Made by a program: the position numbers and the translations under genes
Source: Methylorubrum aminovorans
GTDB taxonomy: Bacteria; Pseudomonadota; Alphaproteobacteria; Rhizobiales; Beijerinckiaceae
Assembly (NCBI RefSeq): GCF_022179725.1
Contig: NZ_BPRC01000004.1
Coordinates: 186,001-250,000, forward strand
Direction: 5' to 3'
DNA length: 64,000 nt
The notes under the pieces: generated by a model
What the model saw: the letters and a program-made list of their open reading frames with translations, nothing else
Told to the model about the DNA's origin: nothing
The model's database searches: none
Shown here: positions 46,048-54,369 of the stretch, in pieces
How positions within the stretch are numbered: position 1 is the stretch's first letter
How the letters are laid out: every line of letters begins with the position of its first letter

Positions 46048-46494
46048 TCACAGATCTCCGAACGCGAATTGCCCCTGGGGCGCGGCCGGCTTCTTCGCCG
46101 CGCGGGGCGCATCCTTTCGGGCGAGGGGTTTTGCGCGCGGCCTCGGCTGCGGCTTGGGGTCGGCGCGCATCCGCGCCTTCGCCCGGTCACGCGCCACCGC
46201 CTCGGGGGCGTGCGGATCGTCGTCGAGCCATTTGCCGCGCTTGATCACCTCGTTGACCCGGCCCTGGTTCACCCCGACCTTGAAGGCGATCTCCTGCTGG
46301 GTCATGCCGGTGGAGGCGTGCAGCTCCAGGATCGCGCGGGCGAGGTCGGGCGTCATCTTCTGGCCGGTGATGCGCCGGGCCGGGCGGATGGTGCGGGTCT
46401 GCCGGTCGCGCTCGCGCAGGCGTTCCAGCAGGGCGAGCGCCATGTGCATGCCGTGCTCGCGCAGAGCCTCCTCGAATTCCTTCAGCGTCGCCAT
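46048..46494 (-). CDS. Helix-turn-helix protein of unknown role
   Basis: 148 residues. Central HTH: TPDLARAILELHASTGMTQQ then EIAFKVGVNQGRVNEVIKRG, which suggests sequence-specific DNA binding. The C-terminal 50 residues are basic and Pro/Ala-rich, ending in QFAFGDL. It stands in tandem with the cupin gene on the same strand and is divergent from the Kdo hydroxylase gene. Confidence 0.75.
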   Translation of the reverse strand: MATLKEFEEALREHGMHMALALLERLRERDRQTRTIRPARRITGQKMTPDLARAILELHASTGMTQQEIAFKVGVNQGRVNEVIKRGKWLDDDPHAPEAVARDRAKARMRADPKPQPRPRAKPLARKDAPRAAKKPAAPQGQFAFGDL

Positions 46495-46722
46495 GGCAGG
46501 CTCCTCGTCCGGGGGGCAGACGTCTGGCGGGAAACACCGCATCCATGCCCCAGGTTGCGGACCAGGAGGCGCGCGCGCGAGCGGCGGGGCAAGCCGACGC
46601 GATGCTTCGTCCACCGCAAAAGAACGGAACCGGACCAAAGTCCGCGGCCGCTTAACAAGTTGGCAGGACCCGAACCGGTCGGTTACACCGCGCACCATCG
46701 TATCGTGCGGAAACGACCAGCC

Positions 46723-47592
46723 ATGATCAGCCCCGTCCTTCCCGTTTCGCGCTCCGAGGCGGCACCGGGGGCGCCCGCCCTCGTCGAGGCGCTGGAGAGC
46801 GGCTCGGTCCTCGTTTTCCGCGACCTCGACTTCCCCTTCGATGCCTTCGAGCAGCGTTTCGTCGAGCGCCCCTTCGCCGACGGCAAGGCCAAAAACGTCT
46901 CGATCCGCAACGAGACCGCCGAGCTGCGCGGCGGGGCCGGCAGCGAAGAGGAGCAGGCACGCCTGCGCGACCTTCTGGTGCGCTACCGCCGCTTCGCCCA
47001 AGAGCTGATCGACACCTATCTCCCGGCCTACCGTGAAAAGGTCTCGCTCGCGGGCACCTCCTACCGGCCGTTCGACGTCGACAAGCGCAAGCTGAGCTGG
47101 CGGCGCGACGACACGCGCATGCATGTCGATGCCTTCCCCTCCAATCCGATCGGCGAACGGCGCATCCTGCGCATCTTCCGCAACATCAACGCCGAGGGTC
47201 AGCCGCGGCTGTGGCGGGTCGGCGAGGATTTCGGCTCGATGGCCGAAAAGTTCCTGCCCAAGCTTCCCGGCTATTCCGGCCTCTCGGCGAGCGTGCTGGC
47301 GGCCCTCAAGATCACCAAGGCCAAGCGCTCGGAATACGACCACCTGATGCTGCATCTCCACGATGCCCTGAAGCGCGACCTCGACTATCAGGCCAACGCG
47401 CCGCAGGCGGATGTGCGCTTCCAGCCCGGCGAGACCTGGGTGACGTTCTCCGACCTCGTGATGCACGGCGCCATGGGCGGTCGCTACATGCTGGAACAGA
47501 CCGCCTACATCGCGGTCGCCGACCAAGCCGACCCGGAGAAGAGCCCGCAGCGGATCCTGGCGCGCAAGCTCGGACGGCCGCTCAAGCATTGA
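46723..47592 (+). CDS. kdoO: Kdo hydroxylase (KdoO family, Fe(II)/2-oxoglutarate dependent)
   Basis: 289 residues matching the Kdo-hydroxylase family, which converts a Kdo residue of lipopolysaccharide to Ko. The iron ligands are probably His and Asp of RMHVDAFPSNP and a later His in VMHGAMGGRY; other markers are RRILRIFRNINAEGQPRLWR and RVGEDFGSMAEKFLPKLPGY. No signal peptide, so it acts on the cytoplasmic side of the inner membrane. Together with the AcpXL genes 3 kb away it suggests an unusual lipid A and core region. Confidence 0.8.
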   Translation: MISPVLPVSRSEAAPGAPALVEALESGSVLVFRDLDFPFDAFEQRFVERPFADGKAKNVSIRNETAELRGGAGSEEEQARLRDLLVRYRRFAQELIDTYLPAYREKVSLAGTSYRPFDVDKRKLSWRRDDTRMHVDAFPSNPIGERRILRIFRNINAEGQPRLWRVGEDFGSMAEKFLPKLPGYSGLSASVLAALKITKAKRSEYDHLMLHLHDALKRDLDYQANAPQADVRFQPGETWVTFSDLVMHGAMGGRYMLEQTAYIAVADQADPEKSPQRILARKLGRPLKH

Positions 47593-47601
47593 GGCTTCAC
47601 A

Positions 47602-47638
47602 CCGAATCCGATCGATCCCTTCGGGATGGCGGATTCGG
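47602..47638. terminator. Large hairpin between convergent genes
   Basis: CCGAATCCG pairs with CGGATTCGG, with an inner ATCCC-TTC-GGGAT stem. It lies between the Kdo hydroxylase and the convergent AI-2E-family gene and could stop transcription from both sides, although neither side has a strong T tract. Confidence 0.6.
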
Positions 47639-47699
47639 ACTTCGCTCAAGAGCCGCGCGGGCTCGACACGGTCTTCGCTTCGATGATGCGGCGACCGCG

Positions 47700-48779
47700 T
47701 CAGTCCGCCGCCTCCGGTCCCTCCGTCAGCTCCCGCCACAGCAGGATCAGCGCGGCCATCACCGCCGGTCCGACGAACAATCCGAGCAGGCCGAAGGTCT
47801 CGACGCCACCGAGGATGCCGAGAAGCACCCACAGGAAGGGCAGGCGGGTGGTGCCGCCGATCAGCGCCGGGCGCACGAAGTGGTCGGCCACGAAGGTGAC
47901 GACGAAGCCCGCCGCCAGAACGATCGCGGCGGGGATCACCGCACCGCCGGCCAGCAGCAGCAAAGCGGCGAGCCCGAAGGCCAAAGGCGCACCGAACGGG
48001 ATCATCGCCGCGACCGCGGTGAGCGCCCCGAACAGCACCGGATGCGGCACGCCGGCCAACGCGTAGACGATGCCGAGCAGGAAGCCCTCGCCGAGTCCGA
48101 CGATGACGAGCCCATCGACGGTGCCGTGGATGGAGGCCACCATCTGGCGCGCCACCCGCTCGCCGCGCGGCCCGAACAGGCGCTGGCTCGCCCGACGCGA
48201 CTGGGCGACGACGGCGTCGCCCTCCCGGAAAAGGAAGAACAGCGCCAGCAGGCAGAAGCCGAACAGCACCACCCGATGCACGAGTCCCGCCCCGACGGTG
48301 CGGGTGAGATCGCGGCTCGCGGTGGTGTTGAGCCGCTCGGTGAGTTCGTGCGCCAGCCCCGCATGGGCGAGGTGGGCGTTCCACCACTCCGTCACGGCCG
48401 CCGCGCCGTAGGGCAGGCGGGCGATGAAATCCGGCACCGGGATGCCGTTGCGCTCGGCCTCGCGGGCATAGGCCAAGAGGTCGTGCGCTTCGCGGCCCGC
48501 CTCGACCGCCAGCACGGCGATGGGCAGCAGCAGGAGCAGGGCGACGAGGCCGGTGAAGACCGCCGGCCAGAGAATGTTGTGCCGGCCCGGTGGGAAGCGG
48601 CGGCGGGCGCGGGCGAAGAGCGGCCACAGAGCGATGGCGAGCACGACCGCCCAGATCAGGGCACGCAGGAAGCCGGACACGATGACAAGGCCGAGCGCCA
48701 GCAGCCCGGCGACGAGGAGCGCGCGCAGCACCCACTGGCCGCGGGCGGTCTCGATCCTGACCTCATCGCCACCGCCCAT
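47700..48779 (-). CDS. AI-2E-family transporter
   Basis: 359 residues, eight hydrophobic segments: WVLRALLVAGLLALGLVIVS, LWPAVFTGLVALLLLLPIAV, then the family core GTVDGLVIVGLGEGFLLGIV and LTAVAAMIPFGAPLAFGLAA, and PFLWVLLGILGGVETFGLLG. Unlike the copy at 37 kb it has no soluble extension. Role and substrate unknown. Start taken at MGGGDEV; 14 residues more are possible upstream. Confidence 0.85.
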   Translation of the reverse strand: MGGGDEVRIETARGQWVLRALLVAGLLALGLVIVSGFLRALIWAVVLAIALWPLFARARRRFPPGRHNILWPAVFTGLVALLLLLPIAVLAVEAGREAHDLLAYAREAERNGIPVPDFIARLPYGAAAVTEWWNAHLAHAGLAHELTERLNTTASRDLTRTVGAGLVHRVVLFGFCLLALFFLFREGDAVVAQSRRASQRLFGPRGERVARQMVASIHGTVDGLVIVGLGEGFLLGIVYALAGVPHPVLFGALTAVAAMIPFGAPLAFGLAALLLLAGGAVIPAAIVLAAGFVVTFVADHFVRPALIGGTTRLPFLWVLLGILGGVETFGLLGLFVGPAVMAALILLWRELTEGPEAAD

Positions 48780-49048
48780 CACCGCCTCGCTCGCTCGTCG
48801 CCGCCGTGGCAGCGCCGGCAACCTATGGCGGCCGAGGCCTCATTCCAGAGGGTGCCTCACGCCACCGCACGATCAGGTTTCCACATCCTGCTTCGATTTC
48901 GCCCGGCGCAACCTGTCGATTCGACACCGCGTTTCGGGAACGAACTGCGAACAAACACTTGACCTCCCCGGCGCCCGGACGCACTGTTCATGGAACGTTC
49001 CAGACCGATTCGCTGCTCTCTCAGCGGTGGGCAAGGCAGGAGGCTTCC

Positions 49049-49537
49049 ATGATCGAGATCGGCTTCGACGACGACGCGCTCGACCGGCCCACTCCTGCAG
49101 CGCAGGGGCCGTCTCCCGATCGGGACTGGCGCATCCTCGACGACGGTCTCGAGCACGTAGCGAGCGGCTATTTCATCGCCCGCGAAGAGATCGAAAGCCG
49201 TCGTGGTGACGGATTGTGGACCTGGCCGATGCAGCTCGCCGAGAAGGCGTGGTGCGCACCCTTGGGCTTCCGCCGGGTCTTCCTGGCCGCGCTCGAGCGC
49301 TACGGCGTAGCGGCGGATGCCGATCTCGCCCGCTCCTTCGCTCTGGGCTTCGGCATCCAGGATGCGGGACAGCGGCACAACGACCGCTTCGTCGCGCTCG
49401 GCGAACTGGTGCGCCCGCGCACGCCGGAGCGCAAGCGGACTCTGCCCGTCGAGGGCCGCCGCTCCGGCCGCGAGCGTCCGCGGCAGGGCGCGGACACCCG
49501 CATGCCGGCCCTCGACCTCAGCCGCTCGGCCGGCTGA
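49049..49537 (+). CDS. Hypothetical protein (162 aa)
   Basis: MIEIGFDDDALDRPTPAAQG begins after GGCAGGAGG, a good ribosome site. It contains WTWPMQLAEKAWCAPLGFRR and FALGFGIQDAGQRHNDRFVA and a basic C-terminus. No family is recognised; it looks globular and cytoplasmic. A perfect palindrome TGGAACGTTCCA lies about 50 bp upstream and may be an operator. Confidence 0.6.
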   Translation: MIEIGFDDDALDRPTPAAQGPSPDRDWRILDDGLEHVASGYFIAREEIESRRGDGLWTWPMQLAEKAWCAPLGFRRVFLAALERYGVAADADLARSFALGFGIQDAGQRHNDRFVALGELVRPRTPERKRTLPVEGRRSGRERPRQGADTRMPALDLSRSAG

Positions 49538-49760
49538 GCAAGGGCGGACCGGGCAACACGAGAGGCAGGTCCTCGCTCCACGCAACGCCCGAGGTTGCCC
49601 GCGCTCCACCGCTTCGTGTAAGGGGTCGCGATCTTTTCAGACGCGCCATCGGGAACCGGCGGCGGAGCGGGGCCGCAGACCGGCTCGGGCGCCATGGGGG
49701 CGTGCCGCGTGAGAGGTCGGCGACGCCGGACACGAAGTATCGAGAAAGCGGCCAGCCCTA

Positions 49761-50057
49761 ATGTCGAACGAGACCGCCACCTTCGACCGCGTCGCGGACA
49801 TCATCGCCGAGACGGCGGACATCCCGCGCGACAAGATCACGCCCGAGAGCCACGCCATCGACGATCTCGGCATCGATTCGCTCGCCTTCCTCGACATCGC
49901 CTTCGCGGTCGACAAGGCCTTCGGGATCAAGCTGCCGCTGGAGCGGTGGACCCAGGAGGTCAACGAGGGCAAGGTCCCGGCCGAGCAGTACTTCGTGCTG
50001 AAAAACCTCTGCGCGCGCATCGACGCGCTGGTCGCCGAGAAGGCCGCCAAGGCCTGA
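49761..50057 (+). CDS. acpXL: AcpXL, acyl carrier protein for very-long-chain fatty acids of lipid A
   Basis: 98 residues, very close to rhizobial Acp[22 protein letters not shown], then [20 protein letters not shown] with the phosphopantetheine Ser40, and [20 protein letters not shown]. AcpXL carries the growing (omega-1)-hydroxylated very-long-chain acyl chain transferred to lipid A. First gene of an operon with fabZXL, two ketosynthases and a ketoreductase. The lipid A acyltransferase lpxXL is not in the window. Confidence 0.93.
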   Translation: MSNETATFDRVADIIAETADIPRDKITPESHAIDDLGIDSLAFLDIAFAVDKAFGIKLPLERWTQEVNEGKVPAEQYFVLKNLCARIDALVAEKAAKA

Positions 50058-50085
50058 TCCGTCGGGCTGCGGGGATTCACGCGCG

Positions 50086-50550
50086 ATGCGGCTCGAATAT
50101 TTCGAGATGATCGATTCCGTGGTGCGGCTCGACCGCGCCGCCGGCCGCATCGAGGCGCGCGCGCTCGTGCCTGAGGCGAGCCCCGTCTTCGAAGGGCATT
50201 TCCCCGGCCATCCGCTGGTGCCGGGCGTGCTCCTCACCGAGACCATGGCGCAGGCCTCCGGCTACCTCGTGCTCGCCCACCTCGACTTCGCGCAGATGCC
50301 GTTCCTCATGGCCGTGGACAAGGCGCGATTCCGCTCCTTCGTCGGCCCCGGCGCAGCCCTCGACATTACGGCGAGCCTGGAGCACGACGGCTCGGGCTAC
50401 GCGGTGACGAAGGCCGCCATCCGCCACGAGGGCAAGGCGCTCTGCGACGCCGAACTCCGGTTCCGCACCATGCCGTTCCCGGCCGGCCTCGACGCGCCGA
50501 TGCGCGAGCGCGCCCGAAAGATCGGCCTCCTGGACGGAGAACAGCCGTGA
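50086..50550 (+). CDS. fabZXL: 3-hydroxyacyl-ACP dehydratase (FabZ-like, XL cluster)
   Basis: 154 residues with the hot-dog fold of FabZ. The catalytic His is in FEGHFPGHPLVPGVLLTETM, followed by the Glu of TETMAQASGYLVL. It dehydrates the 3-hydroxyacyl intermediate during elongation on AcpXL. 28 bp from acpXL, and its stop overlaps the next gene by 4 bp (GTGA). Confidence 0.9.
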   Translation: MRLEYFEMIDSVVRLDRAAGRIEARALVPEASPVFEGHFPGHPLVPGVLLTETMAQASGYLVLAHLDFAQMPFLMAVDKARFRSFVGPGAALDITASLEHDGSGYAVTKAAIRHEGKALCDAELRFRTMPFPAGLDAPMRERARKIGLLDGEQP

Positions 50551-51707
50551 GCCGCCCGCAGACCCGCGACCTCAAGACCCGCGACGTCGTCGTCACGGGA
50601 ATCGGTCTCGTTTCCTGCGCCGGCGAGGGGATCGAGGCGCATCTGACCGCCTTCGCCTCGGACGCGCCGCCGCGCACCGATACCGAGACCTTCGCGCCCT
50701 ATCCGGTGCATCCGGTGGCGCCGCTCGCCCTCGATACGCAGATCCCGAAGAAATCGGACCAGCGCCAGATGGAACTCTGGCAGCGGCTCGGCGTCTACGC
50801 CGCCGGCCTCGCCCTCGACTCCGCCGGAGTAAAGGACGATGCGGGCTTCAAGTCGGCCCTCCCGCTCGTGGTGGCGGCGGGCGGCGGCGAGCGCGACTAC
50901 GCGGTCGACGGGACGATTCTCACCGGTTTGCGCGGGACCAACGATCCCGGCGCGTTCCTCAACGAGCGGCTCCTGAACGACCTGCGGCCGACGCTGTTCC
51001 TGGCGCAGCTCTCGAACCTGCTCGCGGGCAATATCAGCATCGTCCACGGCGTCACCGGCGCCTCGCGCACCTTCATGGGCGAGGAGTCGAGCGGGGTCGA
51101 TGCGCTGCGCATCGCGCATGCCCGGATCGCCTCGGGTCAGGTCGAAACCATGATGGTGGGCGGCTCCTACAACGCCGAGCGGCCGGACGTGATGGTCATC
51201 CACGAAATGGGCGGCTACCTCCTGAAACCCGCCTACCGGCCGGTCTTCGAGCGTGGGGGCGAGGGGAATGGCGGGTTCGTGCTCGGCAGCGCCGCCGCCT
51301 TCCTCGTCCTGGAAGCGGCCGAGCACGCCGCCGCCCGCGGCGCACGAGCCTTCGCCCGGCTGATGCCGGTGGCCAACGACCGGATCGCCCGCACGCCGGG
51401 CAGCGTCTCGGCGAGCCTGACCCGCCTGATCGGCGAGGCAGCAATCGAACGGCCGGACGTGGTTCTCTCCGGCGCCACCGGTCTGTCGGATCTCGCCGCG
51501 GAAGAGATCGCGGGCATCCACGCGGCACTGCCGGGTGTGGGCATCCGCGCCACGGGCGACATAGCCGGCCACCCGATGGAAGTCGCGGCTCCGTTCGGGG
51601 CCGCCTTGGCATCCGCGCTCTGCGCGGTCGGCTCGGCCCGTGAGGTGGCGGTCACCTCCGTCGGCCACCGCCGCGGCGAGGGCGTCATCCGCGTCGTGAA
51701 AGTCTAG
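50547..51707 (+). CDS. fabF2XL: Ketosynthase-like protein lacking the catalytic Cys (FabF2XL; chain-length-factor-like)
   Basis: 386 residues of the thiolase/ketosynthase fold. The start VVVTGIGLVSCAGEGIEAHL is typical. At the nucleophile position the sequence is VHGVTGASRTFMGEESSGVD; there is no Cys, and the surrounding Ala and Ser replace it. Downstream the usual His motifs are degenerate. The pair with the active ketosynthase 0.2 kb later is like the KS-alpha/KS-beta (chain-length factor) pair of type II polyketide synthases. In rhizobial clusters the equivalent gene is fabF2XL. Confidence 0.85.
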   Translation: MSRPQTRDLKTRDVVVTGIGLVSCAGEGIEAHLTAFASDAPPRTDTETFAPYPVHPVAPLALDTQIPKKSDQRQMELWQRLGVYAAGLALDSAGVKDDAGFKSALPLVVAAGGGERDYAVDGTILTGLRGTNDPGAFLNERLLNDLRPTLFLAQLSNLLAGNISIVHGVTGASRTFMGEESSGVDALRIAHARIASGQVETMMVGGSYNAERPDVMVIHEMGGYLLKPAYRPVFERGGEGNGGFVLGSAAAFLVLEAAEHAAARGARAFARLMPVANDRIARTPGSVSASLTRLIGEAAIERPDVVLSGATGLSDLAAEEIAGIHAALPGVGIRATGDIAGHPMEVAAPFGAALASALCAVGSAREVAVTSVGHRRGEGVIRVVKV

Positions 51708-51708
51708 C

Positions 51709-51808
51709 GCATCGTCTCGAAAGGTGGCCTCCGGCTTTCGGAACCGGACGATGCGGATACAACAGCCGAAAGCATCGTCCCGAAAGGCGGCCGTCGGCTT
51801 TCGGAAGA
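51709..51808. repeat. Two REP-like elements, family A, in tandem
   Basis: Copy one runs 51,709-51,754 (GCATCGTCTCGAAAGGTGGC to GGACGATGC); copy two runs 51,772-51,808 (GCATCGTCCCGAAAGGCGGC, then GGCTTTCGG). Both are in the orientation opposite to the copies at 32,976 and 40,119. They separate the two ketosynthase genes. Confidence 0.75.
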
Positions 51809-51899
51809 CAACAAGGCAGGAAAGAGGGCCACCGGTCCGGAGAGCGCCGCCGCCGCGGCCCGGATGCGTGCCGGCCTGAAACGATGGTCTGAGGCCCCG

Positions 51900-53186
51900 A
51901 TGGCAGAACCGCGCTCCTCATCCACCCACGACGCCCAGGGACGCCCGCTCGTCGCGGTGACGGGCCTCGGCATCGTCACCTCGCTCGGCCGTGGCGTCAC
52001 CGAGAACTGGGACGCGCTGACCGCCGGGCGCTCCGGCATCCGTGCGATCAGCCGCTTTCCCATCGAGGGCCTGCGCACCCGCATCGCCGGCACCGTCGAT
52101 TTCCTCGACACCGACCCGCTGGTGGCGCCGCTCCTGTCGGAGCGCTTCGCCATGGTGGCGGCCGAAGAGGCGGTGACGCAGGCCGGCATCGGCGCGGGCT
52201 TTCCCGGCGGTCTGTTCGTGGCGGTGCCGCCGGTGGAGATGGAATGGCCGCAGCGCCAGGCGCTGGCGGAGGCCGCGGGCGAGCCGGGCGAGGTGAGCTA
52301 TGCCGGCCTCCAGCGCGCCGCCGCGACCCGCCGTTTCGACGCGTGGCACGACCTGTTCATCTTCGGCACGGTGGCCGACCGGATCGCCGACCGCTTCGGC
52401 ACCCGTGGCTCGCCGATCTCGCTCTCGACCGCCTGCTCATCGGGGGCCACCGCGATCCAGCTCGGCGTCGAGGCGATCCGCCGGGGCGAGATGGAGGCCG
52501 CGCTCTGCATCGGTACCGACGGCTCGGTGAACCCGGAATCGCTGATCCGCTTCTCGCTGCTCTCGGCGCTGTCGACGCAGAACGACCCGCCGGAGGCTGC
52601 CTCCAAGCCGTTCTCGAAGAACCGCGACGGTTTCGTCATGGGCGAGGGCGCAGCCGCCCTGGTGCTGGAAAGCGCCGAATCCGCGCGGGCGCGCGGGGCA
52701 AAGATCCTCGGCTACGTGCTCGGCTGCGGCGAGAAGGGCGACGGCTTCCATCGCACCCGCTCCAGCCCCGACGGGGCACCGGTGATCGCGGCGATGCGCG
52801 CGGCGCTCGACGACGCGGGGATCGGGCCGGATCAGATCGATCACGTCAACGCGCACGGCACCTCGACGCCGGAGAACGACAAGATGGAGGCGCTCGGTTG
52901 CTCGGCGGTGTTCGGCGAGCGGATCGCAGGCCTGCCGATCTCGTCCAACAAGTCGATGATCGGCCACACGCTGACGGCGGCCGGCGCGATCGAGGCGGTG
53001 GTCTCGCTGCTGACGATCCGCGAGGGACGCATCCCGCCGACGATCAACTACGCTCTGCCCGATCCCGCGCTGCTCCTCGACGTGGTGGGCACCGCCCGCG
53101 ACACGCGGGTCTCGCGGGTCCTGTCGAATTCCTTCGGCTTCGGCGGGCAGAACACCTGCCTCGTCCTGGGAGACGAGCCCGCATGA
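51900..53186 (+). CDS. fabF1XL: 3-oxoacyl-ACP synthase (FabF1XL)
   Basis: 428 residues. The catalytic Cys is in SLSTACSSGATAIQLGVEAI, the two His in VNAHGTSTPENDKMEALG and SNKSMIGHTLTAAGAIEAVV; all three are intact. It condenses malonyl-ACP with the growing acyl-AcpXL. The start ATG gives MAEPRSSSTHDAQGRP; an upstream in-frame start would be in the repeat region. Its stop overlaps the ketoreductase ATG. Confidence 0.92.
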   Translation: MAEPRSSSTHDAQGRPLVAVTGLGIVTSLGRGVTENWDALTAGRSGIRAISRFPIEGLRTRIAGTVDFLDTDPLVAPLLSERFAMVAAEEAVTQAGIGAGFPGGLFVAVPPVEMEWPQRQALAEAAGEPGEVSYAGLQRAAATRRFDAWHDLFIFGTVADRIADRFGTRGSPISLSTACSSGATAIQLGVEAIRRGEMEAALCIGTDGSVNPESLIRFSLLSALSTQNDPPEAASKPFSKNRDGFVMGEGAAALVLESAESARARGAKILGYVLGCGEKGDGFHRTRSSPDGAPVIAAMRAALDDAGIGPDQIDHVNAHGTSTPENDKMEALGCSAVFGERIAGLPISSNKSMIGHTLTAAGAIEAVVSLLTIREGRIPPTINYALPDPALLLDVVGTARDTRVSRVLSNSFGFGGQNTCLVLGDEPA

Positions 53187-53956
53187 GCACGGACATGAGC
53201 GGAGCGCCGAAATCCGTCCTCGTTGTCGGCGGCGCCTCGGGCCTCGGCGCGGCGATCGTCCGTGCCCTGGCCGCGGCCGGCCACGCCGTGACCTTCACCT
53301 ACCGCTCCTCGCCGGAGCGCGCCGGGGCGCTCGCCGACGAACTGGTGCAGACGCACGGCGAAGGCCGGATCACCGCCCGCGCCCTCGACCTGTCGGACCG
53401 CGAGGCGGTGGAGGCATTCTGCGATTGGGCCGAGGCCGAGGGCTTCTACGGCTACGTCCACAATGCCGGCCAGTCGGCGGACGCGCTCGCGGCCATGCTC
53501 GACCGCGACCGGTCGGAAGCCGCGATGCAGGTGAATTTCTGGTCGATGACCCGGATCGCCAAGGCGCTGGTGCGCGGCATGATCCGGGCGCGCGCCGGCC
53601 GCATCGTCGCCATCGGCTCGGTGGCGGCGCTTCAGGCCAATGCCGGCAACGCGGCCTACGCGGCGACCAAGGGCGCGCTGATCGCCTATTGCCGGACGCT
53701 GGCGATCGAGTCGGCCAAGCGCGGCGTCACCGTCAACGTCATCGCGCCCGGCTTCATCGATACCGAGATGCTGGCGGGCTATGCGAGCCACCGCGAGGGC
53801 ATCGAGCGCCAGATCCCGCTCGGGCGCTTCGCGAGGCCGGAGGAGGTCGCGGCGCTGGCCGCCTTCCTCGTCGGCGAGGGCGGGGCCTACATCACCGGGG
53901 CGGTGCTGCCGGTCGATGGCGGGTTGACCGCAATGATGGGCATCCATCGGACCTGA
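53183..53956 (+). CDS. 3-oxoacyl-ACP reductase (FabG-like SDR)
   Basis: 257 residues, classical short-chain dehydrogenase: nucleotide-binding VLVVGGASGLGAAIVRALAA, catalytic Ser in IVAIGSVAALQ, Tyr and Lys in AAYAATKGALIAYC. It reduces the 3-ketoacyl intermediate in the cycle served by the neighbouring genes. Start ATG overlaps the stop of fabF1XL (ATGA). In rhizobial XL clusters I know the usual next gene is the alcohol dehydrogenase; here this SDR stands instead and that gene lies 4.4 kb away. Confidence 0.9.
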   Translation: MSTDMSGAPKSVLVVGGASGLGAAIVRALAAAGHAVTFTYRSSPERAGALADELVQTHGEGRITARALDLSDREAVEAFCDWAEAEGFYGYVHNAGQSADALAAMLDRDRSEAAMQVNFWSMTRIAKALVRGMIRARAGRIVAIGSVAALQANAGNAAYAATKGALIAYCRTLAIESAKRGVTVNVIAPGFIDTEMLAGYASHREGIERQIPLGRFARPEEVAALAAFLVGEGGAYITGAVLPVDGGLTAMMGIHRT

Positions 53957-53968
53957 CGCGCAACCGCG

Positions 53969-54253
53969 ATGCCCCGCTCCCTGCCCGCCCTCGCCGTCGC
54001 CCTCATCCTCGCGGGCGGCGTCTCCGTTCGGGCGGCCGAGACGTTCCGGGTCGAGGGCCTACCGCGGGACGACAGCCTGACGATCCGCGAGGCGCCGGAT
54101 GCGGGCGCGCCGGCGCTGGGACAGATCCCGGCCGGCCGCCGGGTCCTCGGCTTCGGCTGCACCAACGAGACGCCAAGCGGCCTGACATGGTGCCGGGTGA
54201 AGTTCGAGCACACCCTTGGTTGGGCCCGGCGGCGCTACCTCACGCCGGATTGA
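53969..54253 (+). CDS. Secreted bacterial SH3-domain protein
   Basis: 94 residues with a signal peptide (LPALAVALILAGGVSVRAAE) and one SH3-type domain: DSLTIREAPDAGAPALGQIP, then a Cys pair (GFGCTNET and TWCRVKFE) and the final strand LGWARRRYLTPD. Such domains bind peptidoglycan or protein partners in the periplasm. 12 bp after the ketoreductase, so it is probably cotranscribed, but no known role in lipid A synthesis. Confidence 0.78.
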   Translation: MPRSLPALAVALILAGGVSVRAAETFRVEGLPRDDSLTIREAPDAGAPALGQIPAGRRVLGFGCTNETPSGLTWCRVKFEHTLGWARRRYLTPD

Positions 54254-54369
54254 GCGGTCCTCGGAACGCCACCCGAGAGGCGGCCGCAGGCTCTTGGCGG
54301 AAGGCGCGTCGAAACATGGGCCGAGAGCATCGCCCCGGCCGATATCCCGGACGCTCCTCGGGCGTCGAT

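Noticed and set aside
46048..48735. An 895-residue minus-strand frame across the Kdo hydroxylase gene
   Set aside because: Only its last 148 residues look like a protein; the rest is the complement of the Kdo hydroxylase and part of the AI-2E-family gene.
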